Assembly (NCBI GenBank): GCA_024509875.1
Contig: JAMPIV010005826.1
Coordinates: 276,204 to 340,203, forward strand
Direction: 5' to 3'
Source: Oreohelix idahoensis
Taxonomy: Eukaryota; Mollusca; Gastropoda; Stylommatophora; Oreohelicidae
Length of the DNA: 64,000 nucleotides
The notes below the pieces were generated by a model. The model was not told the DNA's origin. It made no database searches and worked only from the letters and a program-made list of their open reading frames with translations. Positions 9,527-18,061 of the stretch are shown one piece after another. Within the stretch, counting starts at the first letter, position 1; every line of letters starts with the position of its first letter. Position numbers and translations under genes: made by a program.

Positions 9527-11267
9527 TACGCATTTGATTGATACATATTCTATACATATGACAAATTTGTTACTTTCATCAGTAAAGTTTCATTGTAATT
9601 TTCTAAAATCAAGATTAGTTTACTGACTTGTCTTCGGTGTTACAGTGATGTCTAATACTGGAAGATTATGTCATATTTGTATTTAATTAATGGGGGATCT
9701 TTCTAATAATTCAGTACCTTAGGGACAAGTGGATTGGATACCTACTAGCTCTTAGTCTACTCAGCGGGTTCTCAACCTGCTAAGAGACAGTTAATTTCCA
9801 GTACCCTTAATAGATCTGCCAGTTATTCTCACTCCATTTTCTTCCTGCGGAACTTACACTTACATTTTCCGCAGATTTTCATCAAGCCAAATTTCAGTGA
9901 GATTATCTTGGGTAGTTTTGGGTACTTAATCATACTTTCATCTTTTCCATCTATCCATCTCGCATCGGATATAGCAGCCACAGAGAGCAGCAAAGCTCAA
10001 AATACTTCGCCCAACGATGGTTCAACAGGAAACCATATTGGTGTGAGAAGAAAGTTTCACCTTCTGTGGTAACTTCACGCTAAATGTGTGAAAATTAGCA
10101 ATTCCTTGCACACTAAAGACATATACGCAACTATTACGTACAATAGTTTTCAAACAACGTAATTCAGCAACTGCGCGTTAGTAGTACTGAGTTTGTCACA
10201 GAGATTATCTTGATTTGATACCAGTAAGCACTGTTAGTTTTACAGGGGGAAAAAAAAAGGAAAATTCACTTATTTTTTAATGCCTGATTGTGGCATTATT
10301 TATTATTTCATAACATACAACTGACCATTGTGTAAAATGTGTAGGCTGTTAATGAGACGACTACATAATCACTAAAGACTATCGAGATTTTTGTTAGTAT
10401 ACGCCAAAATGGCGGCTCTGTTGGCAAGTTAAATCGGCGCCCACTGTTGGTCTACATAATCGTTGTGAAAAAACTCACGCAGACGTACACAGTACAGAAC
10501 TCACAAAGCCTGAAATACAAGGCCAATGCATGACAACTCACACAATGCATCGAACACGCAAATCAAACAAGAAAACACAAATACAGATCGCATAAGAAAA
10601 ATTCATGTTTAAATTACTCATCATGATGTGTATGTGGACTTCGCAGTAAACATGCGGCAATTCCCCCTTAAAAAAAAAAAACAAAAAAAAAAACATGTAG
10701 GTAAAGCGGAGATAAAGAAACGACTCACACAACATACTCATTAAAACTTAACAAGCTATAAAGAGCATATAATCCTCCATGTGCCAAATGCCGTACTGAA
10801 ACGCCCGAATCAACAACGAACCTATCCGCTTTTTGATAAATTACTGAAAAGGCGCGCACTGCATCGTGAAAGCTAAACTGAACACCCATTAATACAGCAC
10901 ACTGGCCTTTCAAGTTTGTCTTGGTGCACTGAGACCGTAAGTCATGATAGGTTATGCCACAAAGATCCAGTGACGTTGAAATGGGCTGACATGTGACCAC
11001 AGAAGAATTAGTACCAAAATCAACACATGTAGCTGAAAGGGCACAACATAATTATCTGCCCATCACACGTTTGATAGCTGTTACTGGCGGGTCATTAAAC
11101 ACATGCAACACGCGCACAATTACTATTGTCACATGATATCACGCTGTGACCACTGTCGGATAAGGATGTTTGTTACAAATGTGGTGTTCAGTTAAGGCAG
11201 TGAGGGCTTCAACATGCATGAACTTCGATTTGATATCACACAGCGAAACTCCCAGTTAGCACGAAAC
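9527..11267. other. unassigned sequence with poly-A tracts
   Basis: No supported gene. A-rich tracts at about 10,244-10,262 and 10,668-10,694 may be retroposon tails, but I cannot tie them to a family. Confidence 0.45.
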
Positions 11268-11350
11268 TGAGAGCGAGAGAGAGAGTGAGTGAGAGAGAGA
11301 GAGGGGGAGAGAGGGAGAGAGAGTGAGTGAGTGAGTGAGTGAGTGAGAGA
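11268..11350. repeat. (GA)n / (GAGT)n low-complexity tract
   Basis: GAGAGA passing into GAGTGAGTGAGT. Confidence 0.95.
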
Positions 11351-11425
11351 ACGAACTAACGAACTAAATTTTTATGTTATCAAGGTAAAGGAATAGGCAT
11401 TATTGCCTTTTTTTACATTTCTGCC
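11347..11425 (-). repeat. LINE-like 3' end with (GTTC)n tail, copy 1
   Basis: GAACGAACTAACGAACT is followed by 'aaatttttatgttatcaagg' and 'aaaggaataggcatta'. The same arrangement recurs at 11,631-11,715 and, more loosely, at 56,933-57,000, where it belongs to a CR1/L2-like LINE 3' end. Confidence 0.55.
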
Positions 11426-11429
11426 CTGC

Positions 11430-11630
11430 TATACAGAGAGAGAGACAAACAGAGAGAGAGAGAGATACAGAAACAGAGAAAAAGAGATACAAAAACAGCG
11501 AAAGACAGTAATACAGAGAAAGAGAGATATAGAAACAGAGAAAGTGAGAGAAACAGAAAGAGAAAGATACAGAAACAGAGAAAGTAAGAGAAACAGAGAA
11601 AGAAAGAGAGATACAGAAACAAAGAAATGA
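11430..11630. repeat. degenerate purine-rich repeat (AGAGAAAGAGAGATACAGAAAC-like)
   Basis: Loose tandem array of roughly 20-27-bp purine-rich units. The Arg/Glu-rich frame through it is a by-product of composition and not a gene. Confidence 0.9.
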
Positions 11631-11710
11631 GAGGACGAACGAACGGACGAAATCTTTATTTTATCAGGGTAAAGGAATAGGCATTACTATCCTTTTCATT
11701 ATTGCCCCAC

Positions 11711-11742
<32 letters not shown>

Positions 11743-11745
11743 TAA
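11631..11745 (-). repeat. LINE-like 3' end with (GTTC)n tail, copy 2, then TA/CA microsatellite
   Basis: GACGAACGAACGGACGAA is followed by 'ttattttatcagggtaaagg' and 'aataggcattactatcc', near-identical to copy 1. (TA)n(CA)n follows at 11,711-11,741. Confidence 0.6.
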
Positions 11746-12714
11746 AAGATTGTACCCTTTTCAAAAAATTTATTCTCGGCCCCATGATGTGCTACGAGGA
11801 TGCTTTCTATCACAAAAGTAAGATAATCTCTGCAAGTTTTTAAGCATACCTTACAAAGACTAAAAAAGAATGTACCTGTTTCTATTTTTTTCACCTACTT
11901 GACCAGTGTGTTGAGAGACATGTAACAATTACCGGTTGCAACTCAACTGCGAAAGTTTCACTTGAAATACCCGCTGTGCGCGTGCGCACTTTTTGAGTCT
12001 GAGAGAGAGAGAAAGAAAGAGAAAGAGAGGAGAGAGAGCGCGCCTTTTTAAACAAGGCCAGTCTTTATGATACAGCTTACATAACAAAGGGGGAGGGGGA
12101 GAAGAAGGGTGGACATATACAAAAGCTCGAAGGAGGTGTTAACAGCCAGCCTGTTCGATGCAGTAACCAGAAAACTGAGGTAAAAAGACTTAATGGACGA
12201 AATCCCAGAGCGAGCATTACGGTAATGCCAGCTTAATTTGTTTCACATGTGCCTTCCAAACATGGCTAAACAATGACTGGAATGAATTCAACTTCGCGCG
12301 TTCTGTTTGTATATGCTTTGTGTGTTAATGTTTATTCTTCCTAGTACGCGATAAACTATACTTTCGCCAATATCAGTGGCAACAATTCATCGTCCTGGCT
12401 GTTCAGTTCCCGCTTTTCCAAGCTGCGTGCACCTTTATTCACACAGCACTCACGCGTATTAATAATGGTAGCACTACGCGTGTTTACCCAAGCTGAGCTC
12501 ACATGCGCTCATGATAAGCTAGTGCTTTTATCCATGTTCAGCTCACCTTATCCTTAAGGAAATCACCATCTACGCTTGTCCTAGATCAGTTAGCTCTGAT
12601 TCATAATAATCCTCATTAGAGCAAGTGTCATCTCTTGGAGGCTGTAAGTATAATCTTGCTTCCTTTAATATCCGGATGTGGATGTAATAATTAATCATAC
12701 TGAATTATGACTTT
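11746..12714. other. unassigned sequence
   Basis: Contains a short (GA)n tract at about 12,000-12,040. Nothing else supported. Confidence 0.5.
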
Positions 12715-12905
12715 CATTAATGGGTGCTTGCGTGGAATAGAATGATTTAAATGGTATGACAAGATCAGTAATGTGGAACTGATGAGAAGAACCAGACAAG
12801 TGCCAGTGGAACAAGAGATGAGAAGAAGACGCTGGCGATGGATTGGATACACAACGAGGAAACTTGCTGATAACATTACAAGACATCACATAGAGCCAAC
12901 GGTCA
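12715..12905 (+). mobile_element. LINE C-terminal fragment (RTE-like)
   Basis: The plus strand reads NGCLRGIE, a stop, then FKWYDKISNVELMRRT, VPVEQEMRRRRWRWIGYTTRK and ADNITRHHIEP. This is the CLR-I, ISN-x-L, RRRRWRWIGH pattern of RTE-type LINE C-termini. Stops and small changes show it is dead. Confidence 0.7.
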
Positions 12906-12982
12906 GTGATGGTGGGTCAAAGGTAAACTAAACAAGACAATCCTAGTTCTGGAATCCCTTGTGCAAGAAAGTTGAGCTAGAC

Positions 12983-13096
12983 CAAAGAACACATGTAGAA
13001 AAGAACTGGAGAGAGACATCAAAGAACACATGTAGACAAGAACTGGAGAGAGACATCAAAGAACACACGTAGAAAAGAACTGTAGTGAGACACAAC
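12983..13096. repeat. 37-bp tandem repeat, about 3 copies
   Basis: Units begin at 12,983, 13,020 and 13,057 with 'caaagaacacatgtagaaaa' and continue 'gaactggagagagacat'. A minisatellite within or beside the LINE remnant. Confidence 0.9.
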
Positions 13097-13281
13097 AGGG
13101 ATGAAGAAGACAGAGAAAGACCGTGAGCTGATGTCTCCGGATGTGACGTCTTGGCATTTGTTTGGTGACGGCACATGATCCTTGTGGAGCTGAAGGGTTG
13201 ACGATGATGATACTGAATTATGTATGCCCCTGTCAACACATTTACATTATAGTTCTGTCACGTGCTGACCCTTAAAGTATG

Positions 13282-13470
13282 TATATATTGCTTAGACAGC
13301 GTAGACTAGTCTGGCGTGGCCATGTCCGTCACATCCCTAAAGATATCTGCTATGGACAACTGGCACATGGCAAAGGAACGGCCGGGCGACCACAGCTGAG
13401 GTTTAAAGATGTCTGCAAGAGAGATATGAGGGCACTGGACATAAATCCAGCAATTTGGGAGGATTAAGCC
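13282..13470 (+). mobile_element. LINE C-terminal fragment (RTE-like, second type)
   Basis: Open frame of about 60 codons with LRQRRLVWRGHVRHIPKD, LAHGKGTAGRPQLRFKD and VCKRDMRALDINPAIWED, then a stop. The RL-W-GHV and GRPQLR-KD-CKRDM-AL signatures mark the end of a LINE polyprotein. It is 5'-truncated and followed directly by dispersed repeat R. Confidence 0.8.
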
Positions 13471-13479
13471 GCTGATCCA

Positions 13480-13692
13480 CCCGTGTGTTACCGGGGCCCG
13501 AACGGGGTTCAAAGAATAGTAACACTGTACCCTACCAGGCATGTCGTAAAAAGCAACTAAGGAGGGTTGGACATGGGGCTGGTTACCCCATCCCGTAAAA
13601 AAACTTTTTACCACAAAAACTTCAACAAACATGGACAAGTCAAATAGGAAGACTTGGCACGTATTTGTTGAAGGCCTATGCTCCTTGGGGAG
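13480..13692 (+). repeat. dispersed repeat R, copy 2, interrupted by LTR element A
   Basis: Carries 'ccaggcatgtcgtaaaaagc', 'ggggctggttaccccatccc' and 'cttcaacaaacatgg' blocks shared with copies at 1.6, 27.9 and 29.4 kb. It stops at 'ctccttggggag', where LTR element A begins, and resumes after that element at 22,103 with 'ctaaagggtattga'. A related uninterrupted junction, 'ctccttagggaggtaaaggg', is at 57,508, which supports the reading. Confidence 0.75.
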
Positions 13693-14789
13693 TGTCGTGA
13701 AACATTCTAAATCCACATATATAAATTAAAAGGTAAATGTAAAGCCTAACACATAAATTCAATAAAAGGAAAGAGAAATGGTTAAAGACCCGTGCTTTCC
13801 AATAGCGTACGCCTGTGTTAATAGAACGTCATGCTAGCTGAACAATAAAAACCCTTGTTTTCTACTTCGTCTGCAAATTGTAACGTTTCACGTTGATAGT
13901 AAAGCCTACTGCATCACTACACGCTTTCTACAATAAAACGTGTACTGCATTTCTAAGAAAACCTTGAGATACGCAAGCTGATTAATGACCTAAATTAATA
14001 CTAGCATTAATTACACTACGTTAACATAAACGAAAGGACAGATGGACTTAGGATAGAAAGAGAGAGTGAGGGCTGAAAGCAGGAACGCATGCAACCCTAA
14101 CACGCGTCTCGCGATATACAATTAATGCCACCCTCCCCAAGCGAAAGGATAGAAGCAATACTTTTTTTCAGATGGACAGTGAAAAAAAAAAACACTACCC
14201 ATACGAGAGTTAGGTTTAAAAACCTGAAAAATGCTTATTGGGAAACATGACATTATACTGGTTTACGTTTGAAAGCCTGACAGTACCCAGACACCACATC
14301 GTATCGAAGTGAACAGGAGGTAGGAGAAAATGCACATTTTGAACGCAGCCACCTAGCTCCCTTAAATTTATATAATTGGGTTCCTTAGGACTTGCTGACA
14401 AAGAATATGTTAAACGTTACGCAAATAGTCTAGGAATTAACAAATTATAGCCAAAATAAAATGGTGGTGCTGTCAGACAACACCAAAATCAGAATTGAGC
14501 AGTGGCAGGTTTTGAAACCACCATTTTACGGGAAATGGGCCACCATGTAAAATCCTATTTGATTGGATAGAAGTAAATGTAAGGCTAAACATGATTAGTC
14601 GATCTGCAAATACTATTTTTTGTTGTTAGGGGAGATGGAAGGAAGGGTACTTTTTTTCAAACGCTTGTGTAAACATGGCTCGATTGGTTAGACCCGCCAA
14701 TATAGGCAATTAGGAGCGTCAGTTCAGTGCCACATGTTAAAATAAACTTACTAAGAAACAGTGCGTTGAGAGCCAGATCATATTTTTCT

Positions 14790-14830
14790 AAATAAAAGCC
14801 CGGGACAGAGGCGGATCGGAATTTGTGCCA
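14790..14830 (+). promoter_or_regulatory. candidate TATA-like promoter of LTR A
   Basis: CTAAATAAAAGC in LTR A aligns with TATAAAATAAAGC in the solo LTR (51,810-51,821). A start about 30 bp downstream would put the inferred splice site within the transcript leader. Sequence-only inference. Confidence 0.35.
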
Positions 14831-15511
14831 TATTTTGTGCCATTATTCATTGCCAGTCAACGTATCTGTGTATTATTTCCATGAATTGTGGGACTGTGGT
14901 CCTAGTTATTGAAGCAGCACCTGGTCTGAGTTTTGCTGAATCCAGAGGCTGACAGCATACTCCTTGGTCCAGATAGCGACCAGTGAGGTGTCTCCAGAAC
15001 ACAGTGAAGCAATCGAGCAGAGGAGTCTTTTCCTGCCGCCATCACGAAAGATAAGCTTCTGTGGCCAGAGTAGCTCAACATTATGTGCCCCCTCAAAAAT
15101 TGACATTTTGTTAACCACAGAGGGACAATTAATTGGTTCAAATGACAGGAACTGTGAAAGTTTCCCAATACTATTTCCCCGATAATCAAACACTTGAAGT
15201 CATGATGAAAAACAACAACCAAGCTTGAACAAAACCAGTATTACCTCATATTACTACTGCACAAATTACACACATAGAATAATAATAATAATAAACTATG
15301 TCAATACAAAGTTCATATATATAAACTGTGTAAATAATACTTGTAATTACAGTTGATTGTGATTCCTGGTTCACTGTGTAGTTGAATCAGGATATCCATT
15401 ATTGACAAGAATTAATACATATATTTTTAAACTTAATCACTTGACTCATTTAAGATAGTCTTATATAGTGTTATATGTGTGTGAGTGTCACAGTGTTGTA
15501 AAGTGTTGTAG

Positions 15512-15550
15512 AATAAATTAAATTGTTTATCTGTCTGTTGTTGTTGTGAA
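15512..15550 (+). promoter_or_regulatory. candidate poly(A) signal in LTR A
   Basis: AATAAA, then 'tgtctgttgttgttgtg' as a GU-rich downstream element. The same arrangement is kept in the solo LTR near 52,915. Confidence 0.5.
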
Positions 15551-15758
15551 TTACACTTCATCATTTTCATAACCCTAGACATTCAACGTAGTCATCACAA
15601 TATTCCAGAATAATTCTGACTGAGGTATAAATGTGGTAGCAAGTAAGGTTATCTGTAATACACCACACTTATTAGATACAGATACCTTCACAGCTGATCT
15701 CAGTCAGTACACTAAGTCCCCTATAAATATTTATAACATCCCACTTTACCACATATAT

Positions 15759-15776
15759 TGGGGGCTCGTCCGGGAT
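15759..15776 (+). promoter_or_regulatory. primer-binding site, tRNA-Pro type
   Basis: TGGGGGCTCGTCCGGGAT lies 5 bases inside the 5' LTR. It is the complement of the 3' end of tRNA-Pro and the same 18 bases used as a primer site by murine leukaemia-type gammaretroviruses. The site primes minus-strand DNA synthesis. Confidence 0.9.
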
Positions 15777-15958
15777 TTTGAATCTTTCCCTATTATAAAT
15801 ATTGGGGGTAATTCACTTCAGGGAATAATAAAAATTAAAAAGGTATCCTTGGGTGAAAATAAATAACGTTGAGCTCTCAGTGCCTGTGGTTGTCATTGGA
15901 TATTTAGTTAGAAATTGAATTGTTTAGTTAGACATTGTTTACATTTACCTGTTAGAAA

Positions 15959-18061
15959 ATGGCGGACCTGGCCAAATTTCGATCTGCTGCTGTGCAGACT
16001 GCAAAAGAGTTAGGAATGGAGGGACAAGTTATGATTGCTTATGTCACTACGGAATGTGACAAATATATTGAACGTGAAGAAAGAAGATTAGAAAAAGAGG
16101 CCGAAAGAAAATTAGAATCTGAAAGATTGGCCGAAGATAAGAGAATAGAGGCTGAAAAAGAAATTAAGAAGTTACAATTAGAGGCTGAGGCTAAGAGGTT
16201 GCAGACTGAGGCTGAGGCTAAAGCATTGGAGGCGGATCGTGAAGCGGAAATAAAGAGGCTCCAGTTGGAAGAGAAAAAGGCTGAAAGGGAAGCCGAGGAA
16301 AGAAGACAGGCTGCAGAAAGGGAAGACAAGCGATTAGCTGCAGAGAGGGAAGCAGAAAAGGAGGAGAAGAGATTACAAAGGGAGCACGAGTTACGACTAA
16401 GGGAGTTTGAGTTTCAAGGCCATGCTCCTGAAAATGGTGCCAGTCCCTTTGCCTCCGATGCTACTGCTAGTCAGGGAGCCTCAACCTCAGCTATGAACTT
16501 TCATTTAGATCATTTTGTTGAGAAAGACGATGATATTGAGAGCTATCTAAATAGATATGAACTATTAGCTACCACGTATGGGTTAGAGAGAGAAAGGTGG
16601 AGCTTAAAGTTATCTCAAGGGCTTCGTGGGGCAGCTTATGAAGTTTTTGCCAAAATGAGCAGAGGTGATCAAGAAAATTATGACATGCTAAAGCAGGCTC
16701 TTTTGTTAAGATATGAAAAGAACGCAGAATTTTATAGAAAAAAATTTAGGAATGCTAAACTACTGTCAGGTGAAACCTATCACCAGTTCTCTGCACGGAT
16801 AGAGACATACTTGGAGAAATGGACTTCTCTGGGGAAAACCCAAGATCTTAAGGAAATGGTCCTTATAGAACAATTAAGAGAGTCCATGGCTCCAGACCTG
16901 AGAAAGTTTCTCATGGAACAAGGTGCAGAGAGGCTGGGTGAGTTGCTAAATGTTGCTGAAAGGTATCAAGCAGCTCAGGCAGAGGTATCAGGTAATAAAA
17001 AGAAACAGGTAGAAAATTTTAGGGCACCACAGAACTTTAATAAATTTGATCCTAGAGATCAAAACAAAGGTAAGCACCAGTTTGATAGGCCACGGTATGA
17101 CAATAAAAATAAAACCCCACAATTCGATGAAAGGAAATATGATGAGAGAAAATCTTTCAACCAAGGAAAAAGGTGGTGTAAGAATTGTCAGATGGACAAT
17201 CATGACACTGACCGTTGCAGAAGGAAACCTATAGTTATGGCCACCCTTCAGGTCAGGTCGACCTCAAGACAGGAGGAGGATATTATGTTAGATACCACTC
17301 CAGAAGAGATGAGGAAGGCACAGGCTGGGGATAAGACCCTCAAGCCTTGTTTCAGGAAATTGTCAACTTGTCATACAACTCCAGGCAAGGGAGATTTTTA
17401 CATGAAAAACAAGTTGATTTACAGGAAGGCCGGAACTAGATCCAATGGTCACGGACAGTTGGTTCTTCCTAAAAGATATAGGGCAGACTTAATAAGGAGC
17501 CTACATGTGAAACAAGATGGGGACCATGAGAAAATAGGTACCATCATCCAAAAGGTGGCTCACAATTATTATTGGCCCAAGGCAAGATGGGACATTGAGA
17601 ATTTTGTAGAAAGGTGTAGCATAGCACATGAGGGAACACCCACAAGTGGGAACATTGATCAGGACCTGGACACGCCACGGGGCAAACTTAGGCCTGACAA
17701 TATAAAGAAAAATAAATTTGATAAAGTGGACCAAATGGAATGGGAAGCCCCTTTTCACGGACAAGCTTCAATTAACTGTTTTACAATGGCCACTATGCAG
17801 AGAGTGCAAAAAGATGTCTTACCCCAGGATAAGCCGAAAATCCCTCAATCGGACTTAAACAAACTGGAGGAAGAAGATGTAGAGAGGAAATCTCTCATCA
17901 AGAATTTTAAGTGGGGAGAAAGCCCCAAGAGAAGAATTGGTAGCGGTCGTTTTGTGCATGATAATTCTGGGAAGAAAAATCATCACTATAGCGCTTCGAG
18001 TGGAAGAGACCATACCGGTGCATGGACAAATAGGTCCACAAAATTAAAGGTCCATATGTAG
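15959..18061 (+). CDS. Gag polyprotein plus remnant/foreign C-terminal region (element A)
   Basis: 700 codons from ATG 15,959, the counterpart of the gag start in element B (both begin MAD-AK-RSAAVQTAKE). Residues about 35-150 form a charged coiled coil rich in EAE/KRL heptads. About 185-345 is a helical capsid region with SCAN-like spacing (FRNAKLLSGETYHQF to LNVAERYQA). Residues 407-420 form a CCHC zinc knuckle, C-x2-C-x4-H-x4-C. Immediately afterwards the frame jumps to the linker RKPIVMATLQVRS; in element B a protease with an Asp-Thr-Gly motif separates these two points, so the protease is deleted here. Residues about 500-555 resemble an integrase zinc-binding region (YYWP) but lack the second Cys of the C-x2-C pair. 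About 555-690 matches nothing I know. Stop at 18,059. Confidence 0.85.
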   Translation: MADLAKFRSAAVQTAKELGMEGQVMIAYVTTECDKYIEREERRLEKEAERKLESERLAEDKRIEAEKEIKKLQLEAEAKRLQTEAEAKALEADREAEIKRLQLEEKKAEREAEERRQAAEREDKRLAAEREAEKEEKRLQREHELRLREFEFQGHAPENGASPFASDATASQGASTSAMNFHLDHFVEKDDDIESYLNRYELLATTYGLERERWSLKLSQGLRGAAYEVFAKMSRGDQENYDMLKQALLLRYEKNAEFYRKKFRNAKLLSGETYHQFSARIETYLEKWTSLGKTQDLKEMVLIEQLRESMAPDLRKFLMEQGAERLGELLNVAERYQAAQAEVSGNKKKQVENFRAPQNFNKFDPRDQNKGKHQFDRPRYDNKNKTPQFDERKYDERKSFNQGKRWCKNCQMDNHDTDRCRRKPIVMATLQVRSTSRQEEDIMLDTTPEEMRKAQAGDKTLKPCFRKLSTCHTTPGKGDFYMKNKLIYRKAGTRSNGHGQLVLPKRYRADLIRSLHVKQDGDHEKIGTIIQKVAHNYYWPKARWDIENFVERCSIAHEGTPTSGNIDQDLDTPRGKLRPDNIKKNKFDKVDQMEWEAPFHGQASINCFTMATMQRVQKDVLPQDKPKIPQSDLNKLEEEDVERKSLIKNFKWGESPKRRIGSGRFVHDNSGKKNHHYSASSGRDHTGAWTNRSTKLKVHM

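Larger units (their letters stand above)
13693..15753 (+). repeat. 5' LTR of element A (2,061 bp, TG...CA)
   Basis: Begins TGTCGTGAAACATTC and ends TTTACCACA. Unusually long for a Ty3-type LTR. It contains a TATA-like ATAAAAG near 14,792 and a polyadenylation signal AATAAA at 15,512 followed by a GU-rich run. At 14,890/14,891 it reads straight across the point where the solo LTR at 50.7 kb holds a 382-bp intron-like block. Confidence 0.95.

Noticed and set aside
11403..11630. Arg/Glu-rich frame of about 75 codons
   Set aside because: It is the translation of a purine-rich degenerate repeat; the opposite strand is equally open. No gene signal.
14902..15222. Two 95-106-codon frames repeated at 21.2 kb, minus strand
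   Set aside because: Antisense within the LTR of element A and duplicated only because the LTR is; a matching piece in the diverged solo LTR is broken, so there is no sign of selection.
16039..16329. 96-codon Ser/Ala/Leu-rich frame, minus strand
   Set aside because: Antisense shadow of the gag coiled coil.
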